Below, piece after piece: positions 33,599 to 46,800 of a DNA stretch of 64,000 nt (positions are counted from its first letter, which is position 1; each line of letters starts with the position of its first letter). Source of the DNA: Desmodesmus armatus (Eukaryota; Chlorophyta; Chlorophyceae; Sphaeropleales; Scenedesmaceae); the NCBI GenBank assembly GCA_007449985.2, contig VIIQ02000595.1:186001-250000 (forward strand). The letters run 5' to 3'. The translations under genes were made by a program, and so were the position numbers. The notes under the pieces were generated by a model. The model saw nothing but the letters and a program-made list of their open reading frames with translations. It was not told the DNA's origin and ran no database searches.

Positions 33599-36500
33599 GA
33601 GTGAAGTGTGAACTTCAGCGCGCACTGGCAGGGGTGCTGTTGGGGGAGTTGGGGGACTGCAGCTGCAGAAGTGGTGTGCGGTGATGTGTGTGCTGCTATG
33701 GGCGCAGGTTGTTGGGTTGAGCTAGCCACCAGCTAGCCTGTCAGCTGCAGCTGGTTGCGTGTGACATTGTGAAATGAATCATGACCGAGAGTGACGGCCG
33801 CCTTGGGCCGTGTGGGCAGTGCCTGTTGAGTGACACATACTCATGCAGTTGTGGGGGTGTTGCACGAGGGGCCGTAGTTGGTGTTGGCCAACCTGGGCAG
33901 CAGTAAGGCCCATGGGAATGCATGATGCTCCATCACGCCCTCTCGGCCTGGAATTTACCAGCAGGCATCTTCTGGCCAGTTGATGCCACCTACTGAGGCA
34001 TACGATAACAGTCGTGCACATCACGTGCATGCCCGTTGCAACAGGCGAATGGAGCAGTCGTGGGTTTGCAGGATGATGGCACACTGGTGTGTGTGGATAC
34101 CCAGGGCAACAAATTTGCAGCAGGATGTTGGCATGGTGTGTGTGCAATTGAGGAGGCTTGGGCGCTCTGTAGGGTTTGGGCCACCTGCGGCCCATGTGCC
34201 AGCCAGCACGTGCGGCCTGTAGCACTAGACATCAGTGGTTGTCGCAGTGCTGTCGCTCTTGCTGTGTGGAGAGCATGTGTCCGACTGTCTGCTGCTCGTG
34301 TGCAAGACGAGGTTGCTCCTGCTCGTACTCATCGTCACTGCGTGTGCAACACTGCATGGTCGGACCTAGTCGCTTTCAGCTGCTGTAGAAGCAGCAGGCA
34401 AGCACATACTTCAGGGGAGTGCCTGCAATCAAGTTTGCTCTCACCTAATGTAAGGTTCTTCACGAAGTTCATGGTTTTGCCCTGATATATATATCAGGGC
34501 AAAGGGCATATATGCAGCTACTGCCCCTTGTAACACAGGTCAGCAAAGCAACACACCCCAGATGCGCAGTGAATGTGCAGCTAAGTGATTGTACGTCCCT
34601 TTGACTCGTGGCATTCTGCCCCTTGAACCCTATCCAAACCCCCACACAGCACCTGCTAGTAGGTAGTAGCTTCTGCAGCTCCATGAGGACGGTCACAATC
34701 TTCAAGGTGTTGAGACCAACTTTCAAAGCCGTGTCGCAGCTTTCAGGCGTTCCTGGTCGACCCTGTCAGTTTCGCACTTCTTGTTGTCAACAGAGAGAGC
34801 GGCTACTAAAGCTTCTTTCACGACATTACAAAAATGATGACAAGATCCAGGAGCAGTTTCAGCTGGGCAAAGGATGCCCGGGTTGCTAACTGGATCATCG
34901 ACAGCAGTAAGATATCCTCAGGAGAGGCGGTTGCAGCCCAGAACGAAGCACAGCGGCCTTGGAACAGCAAACTGCAGTCTGGGAAAGTTGAAAGACCACC
35001 ACACCTGGAGAAAACCTCATCCCGACAGTCATGGTGGCTCAGCTGGGTGCCACGCAGTGCAGCAGCATGCCTGCATCCTCAATCGCGCGGCAGCGAGCCA
35101 ATGCTGCACATATCAGGCAAGGCAATTCAGCATGGCTCTGCAGCAAGGCCAGGCAGCAGCAGCAGTAGCAGCAGCAGCAAGTACAGCAGATTGTACTTGG
35201 CATATTTGAGAAGGGCATGAGCTGGTCAGGGATCCCCGCAGAGGTGCGGTGTCGTGTAGTGGCAGCAGGGCTAGACCTGCCTGCCTACCTACCAGCATCA
35301 TCGCACTGCTGTTATGTGGCTACAAGGCGTGTTGCTTCCGTCGTTCACTGTGTTTGCGAGCGGTTGGTTGCTGCTTCCGGGATGCTGTTCTGTGCTGTTG
35401 TTAGGGTGCTTGTGCGGTTGTGCCACCGCGCTGCCGGGACTCCCTGCGGCAGGTCTGTGATGTGGAGGTTGTGTGGGGTGGTGAGGTCCCAGTGTTTGTG
35501 AGGGGTTCACTGCTGCTTCCTGCCAAGACGCAGGTCTGTGATGTGTTGGAGGTTGTGAGGTGTGATGCGGTCTTAGTGTTTTAGGGGGGGGTCACTGCTG
35601 CTTCCTGCCAAGGCGTCAGGTCTGTGTTGTGTTGATGGTTGTGTGGTGTGGTGCCAACAACAGCGCGAGGACTGGTGCAGAGCACCAGATACCTAGGCTG
35701 GCGTCCAGCTTCTGGTGTTGAGGTATTGTGTCTTTGAGTAATGATGCATGGTGTAACTGTGATGGAGAGGCTGTGAGCTGCATTGGGGCGTTGTAATAAG
35801 ATCGCAGAGGCTGAAGCTGCCGTGTCTGTCAACGAAAAGAAGTAGTAAGTGATGCATATGCATGTGCAGCTGAAGCTAAACGAGCTTCGGGGCCCCCAAA
35901 CCCTTGGCTCACTGTGACCTGAAGGTGCCTGGCCAGTTGCTGTCCTCCTGCTGGGCTGGATGTTGCATCAAAGCTCCACTGTGATCATCGGTGCTGGGTC
36001 ATGCTGGCTGTTCCTCCTGCTGAGCTGGGCCGGGCTGATGTCAACAATAGCAACACTCTGCCTGCAAAAGCACATGGAACGCACCTGCAGAACAGCGCAG
36101 CAACAAGATGTCAGCACAGCAAAGGAGAGGGGGGTCGACCCCTGCTCCAGTGCTGGCTTATGACACCCTGTTGCTGGCCCTTCTCCAACGTGTGACCTTG
36201 TGTGACTGGCACCTGTTTCAAACACTTGCAGCTGTCGCACACGTGGCCCGATCAAGTGAGATATTGAGGAAGTGAAAGAACAAAGAGAGAGGATAGTCAC
36301 ATGTCCAGTGGTCTGTGCTGGATATTCAATACTGCCAGGCTATCACAGTGCCTTGCTGTTGCTGCTGTCAACCGCCCACACTCCATTGTATCTCATGTGG
36401 TGTATGTGTTGTATGTGCTGGTTTTGGGTATGCTTATCAGCAGTGACGGTTTGTTGTAGTTTCTTGTCGAAGTGAGAGCCTCGGCCAGTGTTTGTGCTAG

Positions 36501-38723
36501 TGTGTTGTTGTGTCTAGTCTAGTGTAGGTCATGGATCGGGCTCAAAAGTGAGGTCCCCAACCCCTGCATTGGGGCGATGCATTGGGGCGATGAATAACTT
36601 GTGTATCGGGAATGCTGTTGGTGTGGTGTGTTGGCATGGGTCAGTTCAACACTCTGTTGCATACGAAAAACGCATGGTGGCACCACTATGGCACTTTACT
36701 CACAGACAAGTATAGCAGCTGGACAGTGCTGTTACACAAAGACAAGCATCGAAGCTTTCAAACATAACAAGACCTCAGCACGCGCTCTCAACAGCTGTTG
36801 TGCCCTGTGACCAGCTCAACCAACATGAATGTAGCTGTTGGGCTGAGCACTGCAAGCACAAGGCAGTAGTGCATCCCATAAGGCACTTTGTCACCTTTGA
36901 CACCAACACTCCTGGTTTCCATGCTCAGTTACCCTCAGCCAAGGAATGGCTTACTGCCCAACACAACATCACCTCCAACTGCAACGACCAGTACAACAGG
37001 CCAGCAGCAGGGCGTATCAGCCCCGGCCTCGGCACAAGAGGCAGTTCACCACAATTCTTGCTGTATTCAACACCAACCACCACCGCTGCATTCTGGTCAC
37101 ACCCACCCCTTAGAGTAAGTAACGGAATCAGCGCCAACGTCTCACCATATCACCCCAAGGTGACCAGGCAGTTGAAGTCACACTTGTCACAAGTGATGAG
37201 TCATGACTGAGCTCAGCACCTGAGCCACTCAGGCAGCAGCTGTGCTGGTCGGGCCTGTGCTGAGCACACGCGGGTCAGGTACGTACAAGTAGCAACAGCT
37301 GTAACTGACCAGAACTGTCAGTACTATGGAGAACATATAGGTAGCATAGTCTGGACGTCACAGGAAGGCTCTCTCTCCACCATGCTCAGCACAGACACAT
37401 CAAAAAGGAAAACACCAAGCACCAAACCCCTTGCCAAGGGCATCCCTGTGGTACCAACCACAAGTGTACTCGAGTGTACTGCAACGGTCATAGGAGTGCC
37501 AAATCTTCAGGATACCACTCCTGCAAGTGCCATGTGTGGACAGGTGTCCTGGCGCACTTTGCAGTTGCAAAGAAATGTGATGAAATCTTCTTCGGGAGCT
37601 GACAAGCATACATACATACACACGTCACAAACCGTACATACCAGGGTACAACAGGGCTTTCCAAGCAGCAGCGTTGCAATATAAGGCCAAAGAAATGTCT
37701 GTCTCTATGCCGGTATGCACAAACTTCGGTCGCACTCTTCATATCATCACTGCTAATCAAACGAAACACAAAAACGCCAAGCACTCGGTATGGCTATCAG
37801 AAGATACACATCACACCCAAGATGCACCAGCGCTCGCTCCCTGTATGTGTACACCAATACACACAACCCAGTTGCTGGTGCAGGGCTGCAGGAGTGGCAC
37901 AGGTATGTGTAATGTCACCTGCATCACTCTTGATGGTGCCTCTTTGTACAACCTCCACCAAGGTCACTGTCAGGTCAACAACAGCCATCCATACAACAGC
38001 CGCAAAGGCAGCCTCAAACGAAATCACAAAATCGCCACCACATGAAACTGCCACGACACAGTTGCTGTACCACAAAGGTTCCAACACACACCAAACCCAC
38101 TCTGTTCCCATGTCGACGTTGCCTTGGATCACCGTGTCGAACCTCATTAGCCTGTCAGCACACCCTCATGCACCCCCAACAGCATCTGGGGCTGCAAGCT
38201 TCATAACAAGCCAGTCCGACGAGTTTTGCTCCCGCGAAGGCTTCAGCCCCACCCCAATTTAAACACAAGGGGGACCGCACAGCAGCACCGGCAATCACGC
38301 AACCCCGTTTAGCCGCAGGCTTAACACTCACAAAAGCAAAGACGCTCCCGACCCCTTCTTGCGCCCCTGAACTATCACCCTGCCCTTGCCACCCCCCTGA
38401 CCATCAGCACGCGGCTAGTGCATGTGTGCAACTCTCATCAGCAGCCCTTGCTCCTGTCTATAAAGCCGTAGCAGCACACCATCACCTGTCCACCACCTGT
38501 TCCTGCTGGTCCTGCAGGCTGAGCCCATCGCTTGCCGCACCCTTCGGGCGTCCCACTCAAGAGATCTTCAAGGGTTGCAGCAGCACAGACTGTCACTTGC
38601 CACAGCCCCAAGTCAAAACCAGAGGCGGCAGATACTTCTGCCCCTGCGATAGCCCAGATACTCCTGCCCGGATACTCCTCCTCCTGCGGTAGCCAGCGGC
38701 AGCAGCCGCACATCCATCAAGCA
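33599..38723. other. 5.1 kb without a confident gene
   Basis: This is the longest gene-poor stretch. 33599 to about 34440 should include the mtHSP70 3' end, and a TGTAA lies near 34445. An open frame at 34834-35220 (+, 128 codons; SFSWAKDARVANWIIDSSKI near its start, Ser-rich end) and one at 37797-38147 (-, 116 codons; MRFDTVIQGNVDMGTEWVW) are the best coding candidates. Neither resembles a family I recognise and neither has supporting flanking exons. GTTGTGTGGTGTGG-like repeats fill 35440-35660. The rest shows nothing I can name. Confidence 0.45.
34476..34503. repeat. Perfect 28-bp palindrome
   Basis: TTTGCCCTGATAT joined to ATATATCAGGGCAAA forms an uninterrupted 28-base inverted repeat with an AT centre. 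It is isolated from any recognised gene; the nearest is mtHSP70, about 0.9 kb upstream. Confidence 0.9.
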
Positions 38724-39946
38724 TCAGTTGCAGCCGCCCAGCACCATAGTCCAATACAGCCGCCCTCCATTGCTGGCCTGAGCAACCCCCATATGAGTAA
38801 ACTCCTTGCGCATCATGTTGTCCCTGTGGCCCTGGGAGTTCATCCACATGTCCACCACAAGGCCGCCGCTGCCATTGCCGCCGGTTTCCGCCACATTCTC
38901 TGCGCTGCATTTGAAGTTGCCGCCGCCCGCCACACGCAGGCGGTCAAAAAATCTGGAGCCGTCAGCCCCTGCAGGAGACGGAGACATGCAGGGAATACAT
39001 ACGAATGGATGGTCAGATGGTCAGACAGGTAGACAGTCGCACAGACGATCGTCAGATCAGTCCATTGTCTCCCTGCATATCTGTACAAGGTCGTCATGTT
39101 GCTTTTGAATGCTGATGATGGCTCCCTTGCTGCCTTGTGTTCAGAATGGCCATTTTCTGGTGTAGCTGGTGCAAAGCACCGAGGGGGTCGGGGGGTATCC
39201 CAACCTGAGCATTGCAGCCAGCTCAGCCCTGGTAGGTAACGACATTTATGTGTGGCGACTGTGTCTACTTGCAACATATTCTCCGCTCAAAACATATCAA
39301 AACTGTACCGCAGGCATGTGGCCGGCCACCTGGCGCCATGTTCACCTGCGTGTGTCATGGTCCTCCTGCCAGACTGGTCGTAGCTGTGGCGTGCTGCAGC
39401 GGCGTCCATTGCCTGACTGTACTGCAGGGTGGGTAAACCCCGCGCCTGCCGCAGGATATTGACCTTGTTGAGCACATCTGAATGGTAGCCACCTTGGGCA
39501 ACTGCGGCCAGGCAGGAGCAAGGTTGCAGGATGAGCAGGGTTTTGAAGCGCGTACCTTCACCCACACCCTGAAGCCTTTGGCAAATGGTGGTCGTGGCGG
39601 TGTACATATGTGCTGCTGGGTGGGTGTTGACTGATGTGGGGTTTTGACTTGAAGGTATGGTGGCATATGGCTGGCATGGCACCAGAAGGTTTGGGCAGGG
39701 ATGAATTAGTCCAACCCACAACACAATATCTGGCTGCTGAGTAGCATACTTGCCTAGCTGCTGCAGCAATGGCTGTGCAGAGGACCCCAGCAAGTGAGCC
39801 TTCTTGAGGGAAAGGGAGGGGGTGCTGTTTGCCACATATGAGGCTGGGGGCAGACGTGGTACATATCAGGCGTGGTACTCCTTACCTGCCACAGAAACGG
39901 CCATGGCAAGTGTAGCCAGCACGATTTGGAGCTTGGAGGGGCCCAT
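38724..39946 (-). CDS. Secreted CAP/SCP (PR-1-like) domain protein
   Basis: Extracellular CAP-superfamily protein. Three exons, 39946-39886, 39501-39346 and 38968-38724 (minus strand), join in phase to 153 aa. Residues 1-20 (MGPSKLQIVLATLAMAVSVA) form a signal peptide with a hydrophobic core. The mature part shows LNKVNILRQARGLPTLQYS, MDAAAARHSYDQSG, MTHAG (cavity His about 71), CSAENVAETGG (cavity Glu about 96), VVDMWMNSQGHRDNMM and GVAQASNGGRLYWTMVLGG. These are the canonical CAP blocks in order. At about 130 mature residues it is a minimal single-domain form without a C-terminal extension. The biological role is unknown; the family covers defence, cell-wall and sterol-binding proteins. Introns are short, and no echo was noticed. 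Confidence 0.9.
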
Positions 39947-41478
39947 TGTGGTTTTTGATCCTGCACAGGCAGGTCAACATTCTGCTGACGTTCAAAGGTG
40001 GGGCGAAAACGAATGGTGGAAGAATGTGCTCAAGCTGACGACATCAACCTTCGCAAAACTGCTGATGGTCGCATATGCTCACCGTGGTTCCCACCTCCAG
40101 TAGCGCCGAGTGAGCCTAGGCGATGAGACGCCCCAGCCTGTCAGACGCCGATGATCTCGAACCTGGTTGTCTCAATACGCTGAGATGGCTGGTTGGGATC
40201 GCTGAACTCGAGTGGGGACTGACGGTTGCACAGGGTGCAAGGGTTCAGGGAGGAGCAGCTCGAGGGGCATGGCAACGAACGGATTTGTGATTCCTGGACA
40301 TGATGGTCACCAGGTGGGCAGCGTAGTGGGCTTCAGAAGGTATGCCGGGCGTATCACTGCCATGGTGTTGTGACCACCTGCCAGCCTGGTGTGACGCACC
40401 ACCAGCCATGCATGGTGCACAACATGGCTGCTGCACGGAGGACGCACTTGAACGACGCCCCTTGCCAGCAAACAGGGTAACTTTTGCCATCCGCCACATT
40501 TGCCTTTTGATTTGGGCAGGCAGCAGGAGTTTGACATGGACGTCAGTGACGGTTTCAGCCTGCATCCTACGGCCGGGTGCATTCAGCTACCCAGGCATAC
40601 ATTCAGAGGCACGCAGGACATTGCCACGATATGCAGACAAGTCGACGGGCCGGCGGTGTGCATGCTAAGCACACAGTTATGCACCAAGTATCCTTCCACA
40701 AGTAACATGGTCATCGCCATCAGGCAGCACCGAGCGACACTCCTTCATCCAAAGGCTCAACAGGCCTCTAAAATCCACTGACACAGGCTCCCTGCAGGGT
40801 AATCTATCAGTACAGTGCAGTTGTTGGGGACAGGGTCCCAACCTTGGCGCTAGCCAGCGAGCCGCGGGCTCATGAGAATGCCCAGAGGGCCTTACTTGCG
40901 TTCCACAGTCTCTTGGGTCAGGTGTATCAAAAAAACTCCAAGCTCTGCACTGTTCAGCCGGCAGTACAGTCTCAAGGCTATCCAAGCCGAGAGCTGCAGG
41001 ACCTCAACAAATCACGACCATATCACCAGGGGTGGATGGCCTTGCCCATTGAGCAGCACACCACGGGGCATGCACACAACATGGTTACAGTCACATGTAA
41101 ACCAGGCATAGTCAGCAATTATATGTTACACTGAACGCTGGCCGTTTGAGGAGCCAACACAAGGCTCATTGGCCAAAACAACAACCACAATGCAGTTGCG
41201 CGTCAACAAAAGCTGCCAGCCTGCAAGATAACCAGATGCATAAGTGCGTACATGCATCAGTACATGACCCAGACGCTCCACATACCAGTGAAAAGAGCGG
41301 CCGTCGCAGGCCCTGGCCACCCAGCTACAAACCAAGGAGCCCCCACACCCAGCACACGGCTTGCGCTGGCCTGAAAACTTTGCACCTTGCAGAGCTGTAC
41401 ATGCACGAAATTGTACAAATCAAGTCAATACCAACCAATACAGAACAACTCACAGACCGTACCGCACAGTACCCAGCA
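39947..41478. other. Intergenic, no gene seen
   Basis: This lies between the CAP start and the end of the coiled-coil gene, both on the minus strand. Open frames are short and lack family features. It should contain the CAP promoter and the 3'UTR of the coiled-coil gene. Confidence 0.45.
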
Positions 41479-43408
41479 CTACCGCTCATCCTGGCCCTCA
41501 GCTATTTGCTGTTGGCGCTGCTGCCACGGCATTGGCCACCTCCACGGGCACACCACTGCTGCCACCTGCTGGCCCACACGCGCTGCCAAGCCCTCGACCG
41601 CGTGCTGCACCAAACTGGTCTCCTTCACCTGCACAGCAGCACAGCACACCACAGCACAGCACAGCCCAAGGTAACTACAGCAGTTGCTGACGTCACTTTG
41701 TGTATGTGCAGACCGACATGAGACACCACAGCTTGATGCTGCAAGCCAGCGGGAGTCCCCTTCCCATGGTCCATCATAGCTTACCGCACACATGAAGCTG
41801 AAAAGGTGCGTTGGAGTGCTGCACATACAATGCTTGCTGCCTGTTGCTACTACCATGGTGTTATAGAGGTACCATAAACGGCATGTGCTATTGACAGCCA
41901 CCAGCCTCCCGCGGCGGCAACAATATTTGCTACACCGACATGTGCACCTGAGACACTCAGCCAGCCCTGTCTATAGCTACCCTCTCAGAACTCTTCTGCA
42001 GCACCCCGATTACTCAACAGAGCTGCTATCCTCTGCAGCCTGCATGCTGCTGCCGCACCTGATTCACCAACGCCTCTGCAAACTTTGGGACCAGCTCTGC
42101 CTCCCCAATCCTGGTTACAAGGGCATCAGTAAACCCCGGTACTGTCACTTGCAGCTTCAAGTCACCTGTGGCACCCCCCACACTGGCACTGTCCCCCAGC
42201 TGCTGCTGCTTACTGCTGTTGGTGCTGCTGTTGCCGCTGGGAGCATGGTCAGCAGCACCAGCGCTTTGACAGGTGCTCTGCTGCTGGAGCTTGTCTGTTG
42301 CTGCACCAACTTCAACCGCCAGCTGTGCTGACGTTTCCTGCAGCTGTTTTTGGCTGGCCTGTAGCTGCTCGATCCTGTCCTGGAGCTGCAGCTTATCACC
42401 TAGGTGTTGTTCCTGCTGCTGCTGCAGGCGGTGAACCTGTTGCTGCAGCTGCTGTTTGTGATGCATCAGCTGGTCCTGCTGCTCCAGCAAGGCAGACAAC
42501 TGCTGCTGCAGCTCCTGTTTTGCGTCTGCCAGTTGGCTGGTGTGCTGGTGCAAGACCTCCTGCTGCTGGCACACCTGCAGGAACACAGCAAGCAACATAC
42601 ACAAACAACCCGTGAATGACGCCGTGAGGACCTTATGCTCCAGAAGCAAACAGAGCTGGAGTCATGCCAGCAACACATGCATCTGTGCAGCTGTCTGCAC
42701 TCGTCATTGGGTTTCTGGCTGCACAAATGCAGCTTTGGCTGAACACAACACTGTACACAGAATTGCGAGGCTCGGCTTCCTGTGCACAGTTGGTATAGTC
42801 TGTCCAGGCTTCAGTGAATGGACATTCGTGCGGGAGAGGCACACGTCCCTACCGGCTTGCCCTACCTGTTGATAGCGGGTTTCCAAGTGCTCCATGCGTG
42901 GCGCCAGTGCTGCAGCAGCAATGGCAGCACCTGCCAAGGCGACTGCTGTAGCTCCTGCTGTGATGGCCATGGCCCGCAGCAGGCGGCGCAAGCGAGAGCG
43001 CTGCTGCTGTGGCACGCTGACAGGCGCATCACTTAGGTCCTGCTGCAGCTGGCTGCCATGCTGCTTTGGTGTTAGCTGTGGGCTCTTGTGGTTCTTGAGA
43101 GCTTTTGTGGGTGCTTGGTCAGCTGGTGCGGCCCATGCCTGGCGTCTGCAAATGGCTGACTCAGGCAGGGTGTCGGGGATGGCAATGTGCATACTGTGCG
43201 TAGCTGGAGCTGCATGCATGTGCATGTGGAAGTGCACATGACGGCTTGCAAGCTGGATGCCACTGTCGTCTGCTGCCGCTCCTTGCTCGTTCAGCAACTC
43301 TGCATTGCTGACTACCTGGCTGTTGAGATCGATCAACTGACTTCCATGGCTTGTAACACTATCTACTGCTGCAACACTATGACCATCTGGGACCATCTTA
43401 AGCAGCAT
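41479..43408 (-). CDS. Single-pass membrane coiled-coil protein, function unknown
   Basis: Not recognised as a named family. Three exons, 43408-42866, 42574-42059 and 41628-41479, join in phase 0 to about 402 aa. Near residue 150 a basic RSRLRRLLRA stretch precedes a hydrophobic helix (AITAGATAVALAGAAIAAAA), a likely transmembrane anchor. Exon 2 starts a Gln-rich coiled coil of about 95 residues with heptad-like Leu spacing (QLADAKQELQQQLSALLEQQ ...), then a Ser/Asn linker and a conserved-looking helical tail (VPGFTDALVTRIGEAELVPK, FAEALVNQVKETSLVQHAVE). The start at ATG 43408 is provisional: the frame is open upstream. The topology suggests a tethering or scaffold protein on an organelle membrane, which is inference. 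Divergently placed to the MATE gene. Confidence 0.62.
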
Positions 43409-43821
43409 GTGGATCTGCTGTGCCAAACTCAAACAGGGCGCGGTATGGTGAAACCACACTTGATGATTTGAGGTATTTTCTGGAGGTATTTTGCACTGTT
43501 GCAGGGCTTATGACCTGACCTTCACTCACAATTCACTCAACTGACAGAGCGAGTTGGTTACTCACAAGTGCCAGTCTATGAGAACAACGAGCCCGGAAAC
43601 AGCAAATCCCATCTGCAAATTTACCGCGTTGTCTCGCGATGCCGAACGGACCCAGTTCATGAGCAGCTGACACAGTCAGTAAAACCGTTCTGCTGCTTCT
43701 GTCTGTTGTCCTTGGTAGTCTTTCAACGGCCCTGGTCTCTGTCGCTCGCTGTAGAAGCAATTGAATCATGCTCTGAGCCGTCTCAGCCCTTGCAGAGGCC
43801 TGCTTGGTCCGCACACGCAGC
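43409..43821. promoter_or_regulatory. Divergent spacer, coiled-coil gene and MATE transporter
   Basis: About 413 bases lie between two provisional start codons on opposite strands. No core-promoter motif was identified. If either gene has a 5' exon farther out, the spacer changes. Confidence 0.3.
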
Positions 43822-46800
43822 ATGGTGGGTGACAACTCACACTTCAGTGAACGCGGACGACTGAGGTCAGCCTGGACGCACCGGGTGGGGATTCCAGATG
43901 TGCACAGCGATGTAGGCAAGGATGCCCCCTACCCTGACAGCACACACACCCAGCAGATGTCAGGACCTGGTGTCTACCCACAGCTGCAGCCCCTGCACAC
44001 GCACAGCAACAGAGCGGGCGCTCCTTCAGGGCCCGCAACAGAACCAGACAGCGACACTCCCAAGAAGTTGATCCCCGCCCTGACCTTTCTGCAGCAACAA
44101 CAGCAGCAGCTGTACAGCAGTCGCAGCCGGCCCCTGTTCACCAGTGTCGACAAGGAGATCCTGTGCAATGCGCTGGCTTGTGCTGGGGCCAGCATGGCCG
44201 ACCCCCTGATGTCAATGGTGGACAGCTATTATGCAGGAAAGCTGGGCACAACAGCACTAGCAGCGCTAGGCAGCAACGGAGCCTTGTTCAGTGTCCTGTA
44301 CTTCCTGTGCTTCACTGCCCTGGCAGTTCTCTGCACACAGGTGAGGCATGTTTGGTGTGCTGACGCTGACGTGTTGACAGTCATAGCGGCCAGCTGCTGT
44401 AGCTGCTGTAGCTGCTGTAGCAGTCGCAGGGTGGCCAGCTGTTTCAACAGCAGTGTGGCAGCAGTCCAGCCGGCCGCAGTCTCTTGTGCCGCCACTTGCG
44501 GCATTGCATTCGGTTCAGCAACATTTCATAGCTGCTGTCATGTGACGGCGCTCAATAGTGGTCGGAGCGTGCCAGGCGGCTGAGCAGCAATCATTCACAT
44601 GCAGCCAAGCAGCAGTTGTGAAGCGTTGGTGTTGTCCCACAACTAATCCTCAACCGCTGCCACCTACCCAGGCACCACCTGGCCAACCTGTCCCAAGTAT
44701 GCCACTTTCAAAGTGGCCATTTCAAGGTTTGCTCACCACACCGCCGCTGCCTGTTGATTCTGTGAATGTTGTGTGCAGGCCATGGCTTCTGCCAACTCCA
44801 GGGGTGATGCTGAGGGCTGCGGCAGGGGCTTCATACAGGCAGTGACAGCAACGCTGCTCGTCAGCAGCGTGCTGGTGTTTGTGCTGCTCAGTGCCCCGGA
44901 GCAGCTGCTGGGCATGTTTCAAAATGACCCTGAGGTACTGCAGCTGGCCAAGACGTACTGCATGATCAGGTGGGTGCTCGTGTGATGCCTGATGAGGAGC
45001 TGTCTTACTTTGGGACTTTTTGTACGCCTGTTCTGCACCTTGTCAACGTTGCAATGGCTACTGTAGATGCCTAGACGCGAAGGCAGGGCGGGATGCTGGG
45101 AAGCCCCGTGTGCACCTGTAGTTGCATGTGCTGCTGCTGACACTGCTGCTGGTCCATAGGCAAGCTTCTGGGACATACCCTACTTGCACTCTACTTGCTT
45201 CTTCCCAGAATCGCTTGCCTGCACTCCAGCATGCGCCATGCCAACACTGCTGTGCTCACGTGGCTGACGCCCCAACCTTTGCTTGTTGGTGTGACATCCA
45301 GCAAGTGCATGTCATGATGACAGCTAGTGCCTTCCGACACGCACATGGGGTTCACAGGGTGTGTGTCTGCTGTGCTGTGCCCTGCAGGGCGCTGTCCCTG
45401 CCTGCAGCCCTCAGCATCAATGTCAGCCAGGCAGCGTTCAGATCCATGCTGGACCTCACCACCCCCTTCTGCATCGTCATGGCGGTCAATGCAGCAAACT
45501 ACCTTCTGAATGAGCTGCTGATGGTCATCCTGCCCTACGGCATGGCAGGCTGTGGCTGGGCGAGCGTGATCAGCCAGGTACGGTGCATCACTGACCGTTG
45601 CTCCAGGTGCGGCAGCACATGCTTGATGCCTTTCGCAGGTGTGGTTGGTGTACGCAGAGCACGCTTGGACTGGAGTCAAGCGATTCTGCAGTGCAGATGC
45701 TCAGCGAGTCGCACGTTGTGCTGTGTCGTCGCAGCAGGATTGCCCAGCGGCTGTGTGCTGATATCATGCAGTGGGGCGTTGCGCAAGCAGCACAGGTTGC
45801 ACCTGTGCCAATACGCAGAATGTGATGCAGCTGACATAGTGATTCTGCACGTTACACTGATGACACTTCATGCTGGGTTGTGTGTGTGCAGTACATGGGC
45901 GCCCTTCTGTTTGTGGCCATCATCTATCGCCGCCGCCACAAGTTTGGCATTCCAGAGGCGCTCGCGTGCGCAGAAGACCGCTACTATGAGCAGCGGCAGC
46001 TCATGCGCTCCCCCGCACCCGGCAGCACCGGCGGCAGCCACACGATGGTCGCACGGAAGCTCGCCAACAGCCGCAGCGGCAGCAGGAACACAGCAGCGCC
46101 GGCAGGTGCCGGCAAGCACTCGCCGCACAAGCGCGGTCAGCCGGGGCGTGTCAAGCGGCACAGTAAGGGAGCCTCTAGAGAGCACAGCCCTCGCAGGGGG
46201 ATTTCTCCCGCCGCAGCAGGGAGTCGTCCGGGACGCTGCGCATTGACGTCACAGCCTTCGAGCAGCACATAGCCAAAGCAAACGGGGCATTCGCCACCGA
46301 GCGTGAGAGCTCTAGCAGCCCCGGGACCCCCACCCGCCGCCGCAGCAGCAACAGCAGGCACAGCGCAGCCGGGGCGTCGGGCTCCGGGGGCTTTGGTGGG
46401 CAGGCAGAGGTGGTGCTTGGCAGTACTGCGTCCGGTACCATTCACCATAGGCACCACTCCCAGCAACAACCTAGCGTCGGTGCAGATGCTGTGACCGGCT
46501 TCCAACAGCAGCCGCTGGTAGGGCAGGGGCTGCACAGCCATCAGCAGCAGGACCACTCGGGCCAGCACCAGCACACACATACCTCCAGGCTGGTGGCAGC
46601 AGCAGGTGCCGAGGGTACAGCGGGGAGGCATGTGGGTGACATTGGCAGCACTGGCAGCATCCTAGAGGCTCCAGAGCAGCAACCGCACCAGCAGCAGCAG
46701 CATGAGTCAGGTCGCAGCAGCGGAGGGGGCCACTATCAGCTTCACCGTTGGGATTCTGCTGGGTCAGAATCAAAGCTGCCGCGGTACCTCACCGGGGGCG

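Noticed and set aside
45122..46246. A 374-codon plus-strand frame through the MATE locus
   Set aside because: It reads through introns and only briefly coincides with true exon 3; its tail is the wrong frame of exon 4.
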